A stretch of 64,000 nt of DNA, from the NCBI GenBank assembly GCA_032209605.1, contig JASFXZ010000020.1, positions 627,501 to 691,500 of the forward strand. The letters are read 5' to 3'. Below the pieces are notes generated by a model. That model worked only from the letters and a program-made list of their open reading frames with translations. It did not search any database and had not been told where the DNA came from. The DNA comes from Mactromeris polynyma (lineage: Eukaryota > Mollusca > Bivalvia > Venerida > Mactridae). Positions 48,108-61,300 of this stretch are shown one piece after another (the stretch's first letter is position 1; each line of letters begins with the position of its first letter). The translations under genes were made by a program, and so were the position numbers.

Positions 48108-50503
48108 GACTTACTTAGTACTGCTACTGGTCAGTCTGCATGTATAACAGGATCATCTCGCGATAGCTTAGTACTGCTACTGGTCAGTCTGCATGTATAA
48201 CAGGATCATCTCGCGATAGCTTAGTACTGCTACTGGTCAGTCTGCATGTATAACAGGATCATCTCGCGATAGCTTTGTACTGCTACTGGTCAGTCTGCAT
48301 GTATAACAGGATCATCTCGCGATAGCTTAGTACTGCTACTGGTCAGTCTGCATGTATAACAGGATCATCTCGCGATAGCTTAGTACTGCTACTGGTCAGT
48401 CTGCATGTATAACAGGATCATCTCGCGATAGCTTAGTACTGCTACTGGTCAGTCTGCATGTATAACAGGATCATCTCGCGATAGCTTTGTACTGCTACTG
48501 GTCAGTCTGCATGTATAACAGGATCATCTCGCGATAGCTTAGTACTGCTACTGGTCAGTCTGCATGTATAACAGGATCATCTCGCGATAGCTTTGTACTG
48601 CTACTGGTCAGTCTCCATGTATAACAGGATCATCTCGCGATAGCTTAGTACTGCTACTGGTCAGTCTGCATGTATAACAGGATCATCTCGCGATAGCTTT
48701 GTACTGCTACTGGTCAGTCTGCATGTATAACAGGATCATCTCGCGATAGCTTTGTACTGCTACTGGTCAGTCTGCATGTATAACAGGATCATCTCGCGAT
48801 AGCTTTGTACTGCTACTGGTCAGTCTGCATGTATAACAGGATCATCTCGCGATAGCTTTGTACTGCTACTGGTCAGTCTGCATGTATAACAGGATCATCT
48901 CGCGATAGCTTTGTACTGCTACTGGTCAGTCTGCATGTATAACAGGATCATCTCGCGATAGCTTTGTACTGCTACTGGTCAGTCTGCATGTATAACAGGA
49001 TCATCTCGCGATAGCTTTGTACTGCTACTGGTCAGTCTGCATGTATAACAGGATCATCTCGCGATAGCTTTGTACTGCTACTGGTCAGTCTGCATGTATA
49101 ACAGGATCATCTCGCGATAGCTTAGTACTGCTACTGGTCAGTCTGCATGTATAACAGGATCATCTCGCGATAGCTTTGTACTGCTACTGGTCAGTCTGCA
49201 TGTATAACAGGATCATCTCGCGATAGCTTAGTACTGCTACTGGTCAGTCTGCATGTATAACAGGATCATCTCGCGATAGCTTTGTACTGCTACTGGTCAG
49301 TCTGCATGTATAACAGGATCATCTCGCGATAGCTTTGTACTGCTACTGGTCAGTCTGCATGTATAACAGGATCATCTCGCGATAGCTTAGTACTGCTACT
49401 GGTCAGTCTGCATGTATAACAGGATCATCTCGCGATAGCTTTGTACTGCTACTGGTCAGTCTGCATGTATAACAGGATCATCTCGCGATAGCTTTGTACT
49501 GCTACTGGTCAGTCTGCATGTATAACAGGATCATCTCGCGATAGCTTTGTACTGCTACTGGTCAGTCTGCATGTATAACAGGATCATCTCGCGATAGCTT
49601 AGTACTGCTACTGGTCAGTCTGCATGTATAACAGGATCATCTCGCGATAGCTTTGTACTGCTACTGGTCAGTCTGCATGTATAACAGGATCATCTCGCGA
49701 AAGCTTTGTACTGCTACTGGTCAGTCTGCATGTATAACAGGATCATCTCGCGATAGCTTTGTACTGCTACTGGTCAGTCTGCATGTATAACAGGATCATC
49801 TCGCGATAGCTTTGTACTGCTACTGGTCAGTCTGCATGTATAACAGTATCATCTCGCGATAGCTTAGTACTGCTACTGGTCAGTCTGCATGTATAACAGG
49901 ATCATCTCGCGATAGCTTTGTACTGCTACTGCTCAGTCTGCATGTATAACAGGATCATCTCGCGATAGCTTTGTACTGCTACTGGTCAGTCTGCATGTAT
50001 AACAGGATCATCTCGCGATAGCTTTGTACTGCTACTGGTCAGTCTGCATGTATAACAGGATCATCTCGCGATAGCTTTGTACTGCTACTGGTCAGTCTGC
50101 ATGTATAACAGGATCATCTCGCGATAGCTTTGTACTGCTACTGGTCAGTCTGCATGTATAACAGGATCATCTCGCGATAGCTTTGTACTGCTACTGGTCA
50201 GTCTGCATGTATAACAGTATCATCTCGCGATAGCTTAGTACTGCTACTGGTCAGTCTGCATGTATAACAGGATCATCTCGCGATAGCTTAGTACTGCTAC
50301 TGGTCAGTCTGCATGTATAACAGGATCATCTCGCGATAGCTTAGTACTGCTACTGGTCAGTCTGCATGTATAACAGGATCATCTCGCGATAGCTTAGTAC
50401 TGCTACTGGTCAGTCTGCATGTATAACAGGATCATCTCGCGATAGCTTTGTACTGCTACTGGTCAGTCTCCATGTATAACAGGATCATCTCGCGATAGCT
50501 TTG
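48108..50503. repeat. 53-bp minisatellite, about 45 copies
   Basis: The unit contains GTACTGCTACTGGTCAGTCT, GCATGTATAACAGGATCATC and TCGCGATAGC. Almost all variation is one T/A site (GCTTTGTAC versus GCTTAGTAC). The two forms are intermixed, with A more common in the first 0.5 kb and in a run near 50235-50400. Rare variants are GTCTCCATG (second-last and 48612), AACAGTATC and GCGAAAGC. Confidence 0.95.
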
Positions 50504-50569
50504 GTTAGCGAACATTCTCGGAAAAACGAAAGCACACTGTATCCAGCATCGAGTGTTTCGATATTATAA

Positions 50570-50720
50570 TGCGGCAATCATTCAGACCAAGTTTGATTAA
50601 GATTGGAGCAATATTGTGACATCGTGTGTTGTTAACTCGCCTCTTGTTGACGACGGATGGACGACGACGGATGACGGACATCACAGTAGCTCGCCATGAA
50701 CATTAGTGAGGTCAAATAAT
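50570..50720 (+). repeat. Fragment of a mollusc-type dispersed repeat
   Basis: TTCAGACCAAGTTTGATTAAG, a GGACGACGACGGATGACGGA-like purine tract and AGTAGCTCGCCATGAAC follow the order of a repeat I recall as widespread in bivalve sequences. Recognition is from memory of the pattern, not a search. Confidence 0.45.
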
Positions 50721-51258
50721 CATGTACAAACTAACACGTGTATTTTTCTATATTTAATGAAACAAACAACATACAATTACAGGATTATAATATCACATAT
50801 CGCTTTATCTCTTAATCCATATTTTAGAAATCTTACTGATGAAGAAAAACTTTAATTTGTATTTACCAATCAAACATACATTAGAATTTGTGCCAAAACC
50901 TGTCATGATATTTTAAATAGTAGAAACATTCACCTATGTCCGAATTATTTTATAGTTTATGTGTGATAAGTTTTATGTTCATACAAGGAGCAGCTATTAA
51001 TCAGTACAGCTACGGTCTGACCGGGATGATAATTGATTTCTTAATATTTTTTTTAATTTGTGCATTAGTAGGCCTACCCGTTTTGAAATTCAGATTTTTA
51101 TTATATTCATTTAATTCGTTTTTACAATAGAGATTAACGACTGCTTCTTGGTTTTATATGTGTAGATAGTAGGTACGTGCAATATTCATATATATATATA
51201 TATGTGTATTGTATGACATAATATTATGTTTTAAAGAGTTACGTCATTATTCTAATGG
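50721..51258. other. Non-coding stretch, nothing recognised
   Basis: AT-rich, with a short (TA)n near 51190; no gene is supported. Confidence 0.4.
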
Positions 51259-51262
51259 TTAA

Positions 51263-51906
51263 AGGTGCTGAACTCCAGATTGAAAACAAATCGTCGTGTT
51301 TTGCAATTCCGCAAAATATGTGTAGTCGTATCATCATACACGTAAATAAAAGCTGTAGATGGCGAATATTTGAATAATTTAAAGCAATTAGGCTAATTAA
51401 ATCGCCGTCGTAATATCGAGCAATCAGAGTTTTCCAGTTTAAAAATACCGCGGAGTTCCCATCCAGCATGCACCACACGAGTCACATGATCAATTAGCAA
51501 AATAAACATACACAATGGCGTGATCCACTACTGACATCGAGGAGATAATTGTTCAGTGATTATTTATTTTCGTTGCGTGCAAATAAATAGTAAGTGACTT
51601 ATAGCTACCTTGTTTACTGCATTTATTTTTTTCTTTGCGCTGATGAATTGTTTGAATGACAGAGACGTTCCGAATGTGCATGAGCTCAATGTTTACGGTT
51701 CTATTTTTAGATTTACTGGGTAGACTAACCCTAGTAAAATTTTCGATGGAAAAATACGAAAAACTACGCTATGACAATGTTTCGCAAGTAATGATGAATG
51801 AAAGTAATAATGTTTTAGAGCTTTACGTGCAACAATATCAAGATTTTGTAAATATTTGACAATTTTCTTTTTTTTTGCTCGCTCGTCAATCTTGAGTTCA
51901 GCACCT
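51263..51906. mobile_element. 644-bp inverted-repeat element flanked by TTAA
   Basis: The left end, AGGTGCTGAACTCCAGATTG, is matched by the reverse complement of the right end, AGGTGCTGAACTCAAGATTG (one mismatch in 20). TTAA lies directly outside both ends (51259-51262 and 51907-51910), as expected for a piggyBac-type target duplication. The interior has two short opposing frames without a transposase signature, so the element is non-autonomous. Confidence 0.75.
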
Positions 51907-51930
51907 TTAAATAGTATTTGTGTTTTTTAA

Positions 51931-52571
51931 CGTATAGTCTCTTACACTAGTAACTCAATTTGGGTAGTGATATACATTGTTTACGTATAGTCTCTTACAC
52001 TAGTAACTCAATTTGGGTAGTGATATACATTGTTAACGTATAGTCTCTTACACTAGTAACTCAATTTGGGTAGTGATATACATTGTTTACGTATAGTCTC
52101 TTACACTAGTAACTCAATTTGGGTAGTGATATACATTGTTTACGTATAGTCTCTTACACTAGTAACTCAATTTGGGTAGTGATATACATTGTTAACGTAT
52201 AGTCTCTTACACTAGTAACTCAATTTGGGTAGTGATATACATTGTTTACGTATAGTCTCTTACACTAGTAACTCAATTTGGGTAGTGATATACATTGTTA
52301 ACGTATAGTCTCTTACACTAGTAACTCAATTTGGGTAGTGATATACATTGTTAACGTATAGTCTCTTACACTAGTAACTCAATTTGGGTAGTGATATACA
52401 TTGTTAACGTATAGTCTCTTACACTAGTAACTTAATTTGGGTAGTGATATACATTGTTTACGTATAGTCTCTTACACTAGTAACTCAATTTGGGTAGTGA
52501 TATACATTGTTAACGTATAGTCTCTTACACTAGTAACTCAATTTGAGTAGTGATATACATTTGTTAACGTT
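51931..52571. repeat. 53-bp minisatellite, about 12 copies
   Basis: The unit contains GTATAGTCTCTTACACTAGT, AACTCAATTTGGGTAGTG and ATATACATTG. The one frequent difference is GTTTACG versus GTTAACG. The array begins 20 bp after the TTAA element. Its unit is unrelated in sequence to the other 53-bp array at 48108. Confidence 0.95.
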
Positions 52572-53270
52572 GTAATGTTGTAGGTAGTAGTATGTACAAT
52601 GTATATCAATGAGACTTTAATAAGTTTTTTTACAGATTCTGCACAAGGCCCGAATAGGGCAGCATTAGCAATAATACATTTTACATTCATTGAATACAGA
52701 GTGTCACATGACAAAAAATGAAACGGCTATATATAATATATACATGTACATTCATATACGGAGTAGTAACAATACAATCGCAACAACAGAAATAAACAAG
52801 ACATATTCACATCCCCATAATCACATATGCTGTGGGGATGTACCCTGCATTTATTGTAAACATTTTAACAAGTTTCTTAATAAATAATAATAGACGGAAT
52901 AAAACACGTATTTATAACAAGCACAACTGCTAACGCAGCCTCAAGGAAACTAGCATCACCTTTAATGCAAAATATCCGATTAAAATGCAGCTAAAGTAGA
53001 GAATCGTCTTTAAGATGACTGGTTAAAGCTTAGGTGGTAAGAACAAACTGACAGAACAAACATGTGTTAAGTTTCTTGATATATTGTCTTATCATTTGGT
53101 TATAATAGAGACATAGAAAACAATCCGAGTAGACCACATGTAAACAAAATTAGACCTGTATTGGGTTTCAGACTCTCCGTGTTACAAAGTTAAACGTTTA
53201 TTTTCCGATAGGGCAAGACTCTGTGATACAAACGAAATTATAGCGCCGTTTGAAGTTTTGCACAATATAT
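52572..53270. other. Non-coding stretch, nothing recognised
   Basis: No supported feature. Confidence 0.4.
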
Positions 53271-53405
53271 ACAGTGAAACTCCAGTCATAAGTACACCAA
53301 TAGTTCTGAAAAGAGTCAGTTTTAGTTGTCAGTTGATTTGATACATAAAAAAACAACAGGTATACGGGTACGGTCTTAATTAATGAGTTGGTCTTAACTA
53401 CAATT
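53271..53405 (+). mobile_element. CAGTGAAACTCC-type MITE, diverged copy
   Basis: It starts CAGTGAAACTCCAGTCATAA and contains GGTCTTAATTAATGAGTTGG, like the 35897 and 43633 copies. The right end is not clear. Confidence 0.45.
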
Positions 53406-54161
53406 CACTTAATATCAAAAATACCGCAATCAGGTCTTTGTTGGTGATAAAAAATTCAAGACAATTGTCACAATGTACAAAAACGCAATCTTTTTAGGAA
53501 ATTATTGTTTTTGAATACATACAGAACGTTTCGTAGGTTTCGATCGCTGATCTGAATATTTAATACAAGCAGTTCATAACTATTTATATTTTTATCTATG
53601 AAAGTACATGTACATTATTAATAATTAATTATTTGATTGTTTTATAAACAATTATGATAATTAATATTTTCTTTTTGTTCTTTTAATCATTTTCCTTTCT
53701 GGTGTGTACATTTCTTACCCGTGACGATTTTATATATTTCCGTTACGATAACGTCATGCTAAACCTCCTCGCAGAAATTTGAGAATAACTCAAATCATTA
53801 CTTAAATATTTTTCAACGCAAAGGGAGGAAACTGCTGCAAGCAGATCTACCGCCACGGGTAGTTCCGCCAAAAATCAGACATTTTCACGAGTGACTAATT
53901 TTTGCTATTTTCACAAGATCGTTATATTTTCGAACTGCTCGCTGAATATTGTTTTGTTAATTTTACGACAAAACTGACAGTAAAAACTCGCGAACATTTA
54001 ACCACGCAAAACAATCTGAACTTCCATTCGCGAAATAATAACTACGCAAAAACGTCATAAGGCATAATTGTATTTAAGTCACTCGTACGAGTATGAGGGA
54101 TGAGAACCGATGAAACATCAGACAGTCAGCCTGGATTCAATTCTAAGCGTACATATTTATT

Positions 54162-54195
<34 letters not shown>

Positions 54196-54420
54196 CAACG
54201 GGACATTAAAATCTGCTTACAAAAGCACGAAAATACGTTAACAAAACTACTATCTTACTGTAGCCGTATTACTACACGTGTGTACTGGAGTGAAATCGTC
54301 AAAAATACGTGAAATCAGATTTTTGTCCAGTAGAGATCGACATTGATTTCTCGCTCCACATTGACTGATGGCAAGTTTCATCAAACAAACCCGAAGTGTG
54401 AATTGGCGCGAGAACATAAA
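53406..54420. other. Non-coding stretch
   Basis: Several CGCGAA/TTCGCG-type words lie at 53980-54050, and an (AT)n tract at 54171-54195. No gene is supported. Confidence 0.4.
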
Positions 54421-54598
54421 TTATACAGTCGGACCTCAAATTAATCGGGTCCGAAATTTTATTTCGAATAATACACGGTTTCGAATAGCCCATTTCATTT
54501 CGACACACCTAAGAAGATTCATCGGGACCTGATGTTTAATTCAGACTATACCAAGTATTCGGATAGAAGGTTGTTGAATAAACGAGGTTCGACTATAA
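54421..54598. mobile_element. TA-type MITE with inverted termini
   Basis: The left end CAGTCGGACCTC and the right end GAGGTTCGACTATA are inverted repeats next to TA dinucleotides. The interior has TTTCGAATA and TACCAAGTATTCGGATAG. Tc1/mariner-type by its TA flanks (inference). A half copy is at 10502-10572. Confidence 0.65.
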
Positions 54599-55020
54599 AT
54601 TACATGTGTATACATCATTATATTTATTAATTATTGAATGGACACACTAATAGTATCATATAATTCAGATATGAATGGTATCGAATAACAATTATAAATG
54701 TCTTTTTAGTATATTGTAAATGTTAATATATTTGTTGTTCACAATAACAAAACTTTAAATAAGACTATTTCTGTACTTACATGAATATGCCTTTTTCTGT
54801 TTAAATACATGAAAGTCACACGAGCATATTCTATCATCAAAAATTAATTAGAAAGTTAAACATTAAATTCATTTATCACATAACTTGCACTCCAGGAGTG
54901 GCATAAAGCAGTGACATAAATATCATATGTAACTAGTTACATAAATAGCCGAATCACAGCACTATTTAAAGTACATTTAAAGATTGAAAACAATCTATTT
55001 ATGGTGTTATGTGATAAATA

Positions 55021-55156
55021 GAATCTTACATTCGTGCTTATTTGATATTGTTTTTATGAAACTCGTCGACTGAAACGAATATGACGCTAGCCTCGCGTCA
55101 TATTCAGTCGACTCGTTTCATAAAAACAATATCAAATAAGCACTCATGTAAGATCC
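55021..55156. repeat. Foldback palindrome with about 60-bp arms
   Basis: The left arm, 55022-55087, and right arm, 55095-55155, pair almost fully around a 7-base loop (TAGCCTC). Shared blocks are GTGCTTATTTGATATTGTTT, TTATGAAAC, GTCGACTGAA and ATATGACGC; the left arm has an extra few bases and there are a few mismatches. It lies about 235 bp beyond the ZNFX1 stop codon, so it could be in the 3' UTR and form a long RNA hairpin. Confidence 0.85.
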
Positions 55157-55389
55157 TCTATATACCGACACATACTAAACATAGCATCTATTTTTCAGAC
55201 TTTGTATAAATCCATAGTTAAGACGAACAAATGAAGTCACAGAAAGCGAACATATGCGAGTACATAAATGTGAATGTATCTATTTATGTACCTGCAAATC
55301 ACTGCGAGTAATATTCTATAATAAAAAAAATTTTTTTTTAAATCATATCGACAGTACACAGTGCAAACATAGCCACGCATGATAAAGTT

Positions 55390-58300
55390 TTAGAACAGGG
55401 CATTAAATCCAAAGTTATCTATATTTGCCGCTTCTGACCATGCGGGGTGTTGAGCACCGTCCATTTCTCCAGCCAGCTGATTGTCTGCTTCCAAATGATA
55501 ATTTTGTCCACCAATCGCACATCCACACTCTGGACACTTACTGGTTACCATGGCTCCACCACAATCTCCAATAGCATATATATGACCTAATGTAAGCAAA
55601 TAGTACAGTGTTAAAATGTCAAATATGGACCATCTTTCTTATGTAAACCGCTAAGTTGTAACATATATTTGTATAAGAAACAATTTTACATTTATTGGTT
55701 GATGGTTATCGGCAATTTCAAATTCGTCTTTGAAAAAACGGCTATGGAAGACATCAGATGTCAGATGGACTTATTTATGAGCACCTGCCAAAGGCAATCA
55801 GATACAAGAAGTAAACAAAACACAAGAAATGAGGTTAAACTAACCGGTCGACAAGATCAATACATTTCCGTTCATTGCATGGATATCCCCTTCTCAGAAA
55901 CTTGATGACCCAACTTAAGTACTGGAAACGTTTTTGTGTTTTAGTTTTAGGTTATACTTAAATATTGGACAATTATAAGTAATGCAGATATTTTGGACAA
56001 CTTTGTGCTTATTACCCTCATTGGGACTTAAATTATCATCTCAACTTTCAGTCTTCGATATGTTGAACGGCGAACTTCACAATCTTTGAATAAGGCGCGA
56101 TTACTGGTAAATGACCCAGGACCCAGTCATATACAGTGAATACTATAAATTGTATACTTGTTTCTGCAATCGTTGTAGACTAAATGAGCTTTTACTTAAC
56201 GTAAAAACTGAAAACTACAAATGTTTTTCGATCAAGAAATCTAAAAAAAAAATTGATAACACCCTTATATCATATTTATTATGGAGAGATGTCATGTTTA
56301 TACTTTGAATATCATAATGGTCAAATCCATTATTTAAAATAAAGACACAGTCATACGTCAGACAATATTGATCCGACACTCGATATATATACTCCTACAA
56401 ATCCGTTATCATCGACTTTCAATATATGTATACTTATCACGTGATTACTCGCCAAGAACTGCGATTGCACCCACAAAGAACGGCGGCAATAAATCTCACT
56501 TGTAAATATCTAATAGCTAAGCATTGTATGTTTATAGAAATAAACATTATTGTTACAGTTACCCATTCTAAACAAACTTGGCACATACTATATAGTCGCT
56601 TCAATTACTTGAGAATAGTTGTAAACAACCGTTGGCATGTTCAGCCAATGAAAACATGTTTTGGAAACATAGTGTACACAATAATTGTTTTATCAACTAA
56701 TTTTTAATCGACAGTAAGTTTTGTTTTGACTCGTCCAAATGTTATTAAACAACACACCATCTTTGGGGAACTGTAGTGATTACTGACTTCAATAAATACT
56801 TCCCAAGGAAAAAAAACACACACTAGATGGTTGTTTTTGAAATAGAAACATGTCGCCCCATTGCAGTTTGTAAGTAATTGTAATACTGATACAAGATGTT
56901 TGAAACAAAAATGGGTATTGAGAAGAAGTCAAATTAAATAATGTAACTTTATAAGGAGCAAACAATAAATAAATATTACCTTTGACCTGTAAGTGTGACA
57001 TTGACCTTAACATAACCTGGTTGAAACACGCGCTCTGCACATCATCTTGATATAATGAAAATTTGTGCAATCCTTCAAGGGGTTCAAGATATATGGAGCG
57101 GACAAGAAATATAGTCACATGACCTTTTGACCTCTTAAGTTAGACCATGACCCTCAAATGAGTCGACAGAAACTTGCGATCTGCCCATCGTCTTAATATG
57201 GTGAACATTAGTAGCAAGTTATTTCAAAATCCTTTACGCGGTTCAAAAGTTATGGAGCGGACACTTTTTGTGACAGACTGATAGACGGACGGACGGATAG
57301 ACAGACAATCCAAGCAAAAAGAAAATATACATACCATTACGACACTTAAACCAGTGCCCAGCAGGCAATTCAGTAGCTTTAAGAATCTGTATCCTTTCCT
57401 CATCAGACACAGCCAAGTTAGTCAGCGGTACAATATCATTCAGCAAGGCTAAGCAAGCTTCAACTGTCACCCTCATGCGTTCCTCATATTTTTGGTTGCT
57501 TTTCAGCAGTTTCTCAGCTTCGGAAATCTTCACCTTCACTTGTTTATCTAAATTCAGACCGATCTCTTTAGCTTTTTGTTGCTGAATAATTAACAACAGA
57601 AACGCCCGAGATCTAGAAATCTCCAACTCTGCATCTGTGCTTTCTTGTGGACTCATGTTTGTTCTTTCTGTCAATATCCATTCCTTAAAATGTTGAATGA
57701 AACGAAGCTGTTGAGTCTTGTCCTCCGTGAACAACGGTAATCGAACACCGTCCCATTTATCTTCAATCTTTGTTAATTGTTTTATTAATGAAATCTGATT
57801 AGAAAGTGTGACAAGAGCACTTTCTGACTTAGGTTCATTCATAGCATTCAAACGGCGTTTCATTTTCATTCGTAGAGCCAGTGATATCCCCTCCTGAAGT
57901 GCTTCTTTAATGTCATCCTCCAAGCTCTTTATCTTATCTTTGTTTTTCAGTACCCTTTTCTTGACACCTTCGATATCTTTGAGAGTTTTGTTGATATGCT
58001 GTTTGTATCTATTGCTTTTGCGAATGGGAGTTTTGCATTTTGGGCATTCCTTCAGTTTTATCTCTGAACCAACAATGTCATCCATATAGTGATCCATTGC
58101 CCCCGACTCAATAATACACCTTGCCCTGCAATCTTCCATTAGGACAAACCTGGCATAAGCCTCATCTTCATCACCAAACAGTATTTCTGTCACTTTTTCT
58201 TCATCACATACTTTGCAGTCAGTTGGACATGGCTCGCCGCATAAACCAATACACTGATGTTTACAAGGCAACTGTTTTCGGCATGGTTGATCACACCTGG

Positions 58301-61300
58301 GGCGATCACACGGCTCACTACAGAGACTCCCACATTGATAATGGTCACATTGCCATGTACACGGCTCCATGCAAGGCACACAAAGCTCTCCACATCTTCT
58401 GTTACATTTGCTATGAGTACATCTATTCTCACATTTTCTTGTACATGGTGGACAATGGTTGCAGGTGTCTGTACATTCATGTCCGCACACAAGAATGCGA
58501 ATACAACCGTTAGTGCAGGGTTTATGAAGTCGACCTTGAAAACATTTTCCACATGTTCCTTTACAACGATGATCACAACCAAGGACTGCATCACATACAT
58601 CTGGACACAATGCATCCTCCTTCTGGTGGCACTTTATAACCCCCTTATGCCCACACTGCCAAGTTTTCTGAACTACGGTTTCGCACTTCTGCGTATGAGC
58701 CATTCCACACATAGCTTGACAAACGTGCCCACATTGCAAAATATGTTGACACTTTTCTCTGCAGTCAAAGGCATTTTCATCAATAGAGCATGGAACCTGC
58801 TGGGTATGTCCACATCGGGGTATTTTCTTCGCAACATTTGTCAAACATGGGCCACATTTATCACCACATGTCTTACGGCATCTGTGACCATTTTGACAAA
58901 TAATTTGTCCACACTGTTTTCTGCAGACGTAGTTTTCATGTTCTTGGTCAACAACATGACAATACATTTCACACACATGACCACAGCCAAGGCGGAAGTT
59001 GCATTTCTTATTGCAGCCTCCCTCCGGTGCTTGCAAGAAGTCAGAAGGGTCTTTAGCAATAAGTCCATCTTCGTCAGGATGGTTTTGACAAAACAGCACT
59101 AGACCTTCGCCCATTTTTTGTTTGTTTTTCATGTCAATGACTATCTCCTGCCATAATTTCGACTGGCTTTTCAATAAGTTGAAATTTCCAATCACATAGA
59201 ACCCTTTCTTTGCTCTCGAAAGGGCAACACAAACTCTGTTTTCAATTTTTAAGAAGCCAATATGTCCTTCATTATTGCTCCTGACCAGCGAAAGTAGGAC
59301 GATATCGTTTTCCTCTCCTTGATAATTGTCTACAACTGTGACTCTTACTCCATTGAACTCTTCTTTAGGCATCATTCCTCTCAGACAGAATAATTGTCCT
59401 GAATACACGGTCAGGATTGTTATCTGCTCAGGTTGGTAACCTTGCAGAAGCAAATACTTACACAAAGCAACTATATATTTAGCTTCATGGACATTTGAAT
59501 GACTTCTTAAGTCCTCATCGTTAGTCTCTTCATTGTTGTGATCGATGAAGAATATATTACTGGAAATCCCTTTAATTTTCTCGTATTTTTTCACATCATC
59601 GTGGTCTTGAAGATTCTCATAAATGTGAGACATGAGCTCTGATATCTCTGGCCTCATTCGATGTTGCAACTCTAAGCAATCACATTTAATACCATTTCCA
59701 ATCATTCTCTCAAACAAAGAAACATCAAGATTGTAATCCCTCGCCAATTTGTAAACTGTAGGATTAGGTTTAAGCTGTTTGTGATCACCTATAAGGATCA
59801 AATGCTCACATCCTCTACTAAGAGTTGTAACTATGTGAGCTTCAAGAACTTCAGCAGCCTCCTCGACAACAATTATCCTCGGTCTGATTTCCTGCAATAC
59901 AGTTTGGTATCGTGCTGCACCAGTTGTAGTCATGCCAAGAACAGTTGAGTTTTTCATGATTTCTTTGTCTTCTTGCATTAAAGCTTCTCTGTATCTTCTC
60001 GCGGCTGCATCAAACTCTTCTTCTTTTTCATAAATTTCTTCACGCAAAGTATCACAATATTTAAAAATCCATAACCTGTATAGCTTCCATTTGTCTACAA
60101 TCTGCATTCTCCACAAGTCTGTAATCATGTCAGCTTCTTCTTCAGTCGTTACATCCCCAGAGGCAAGATTCTTAAGAAGCCTTTTCTTCATCTTTTTCTT
60201 TTGCCCTTTTTGTGTCTCCCACTCCATTTCTTGTACATTTTTTGGTTTTTCTCCGAATTTCTCAGCATCTAAAGCCACTGCTTTTCGCTGTTCATTTAAA
60301 GCCATTTGTACCCTGACTTGACTCTTATCTTTTCTGCTCATCTCCTGGTATATACCAAACAAATTATCTACACCGTCATCTTCATCGTCATCAACGTCTT
60401 CATTGTCAAGACGCCGTTGAGCTTGAACTACATCTATTTCATCTTCTACATCAATGAGATAATCATCAGGATCATTTGGCATTAATTGCTGTTCCATGTC
60501 AGGTGCAAGGTTACCTTCCATTTCAACAATTGGCTCAAGATTTCCCAATCCAAGCCATTCCACAAGAACTGAATGAGTACTACCAATAAATTGTCTCGCA
60601 TCGGGATACATCTGCAGCATCATTTCAAACTGTTGCATTAACAAAAAGTAATGTTTTCCCATGAATGGGCGCAAAAAGTCTTCATACAAAATACATGTTG
60701 TTGCCACTTGAATTTTGGCGCTCACTTTGTTGATTTCAGTCATTAGTGAATCCATTTCATTTTTTGCCTCTCTTCTACCGCGGTAAATTGCAACTGGAAT
60801 TTTCTGTGCATGTCGAAATCTTTGTCTAAAATTATGCAGTCCAAACGGCTTCAGTACTTCGCTAGTACTACGACCACCAACTCTCAGAATATCGCCCTTA
60901 TAAAACTGAACAATACCTTCAAGGAACTGATCTAAAGCGTGGTTTGTATAACATACAATCAGCATTGGGCGACGATCTTCTTCACCAGTGTCAGGATGTT
61001 TTGACCAAACGGTTTTATTATGAAGAAGAGCTTTCACTATCTTCAAGCCTATATAAGTTTTACCAGTTCCAGGTGGACCTTGTGTGATAACAAACTCTTT
61101 TGACAAGGCTGTACGGATGGCTTGGTACTGAGATTGGTCCAAATGAAGAAGATCTGATGGTGGCCACGTACGCGGATCCAACACAGATACACCATTTGCA
61201 GGTTTCGAGTGGTCACTAAACCTGTAATCAATATCTGCATGTTCTAGCTCACCTACATTGTCACCTAATCTTCTGTCATCTTTGATAATCATATTTTCAT

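Noticed and set aside
48108..50503. CRISPR-like regular repeats
   Set aside because: Units are contiguous without unique spacers and the genome is eukaryotic; these are minisatellites.
54171..54195. (AT)n tract, and (AC)n tract at 38212-38230
   Set aside because: Ordinary microsatellites without further structure.
57243..57334. Last 29 residues of the large helicase open frame (MYIFFLLGLSVYPS...)
   Set aside because: They are read-through into the intron after the donor at 57334; the true continuation is the RZ-finger exon at 55586-55390.
58190..59102. Plus-strand and alternate minus-strand frames across the zinc-finger part of ZNFX1
   Set aside because: Shadows of the Cys-rich coding exon; no independent support.
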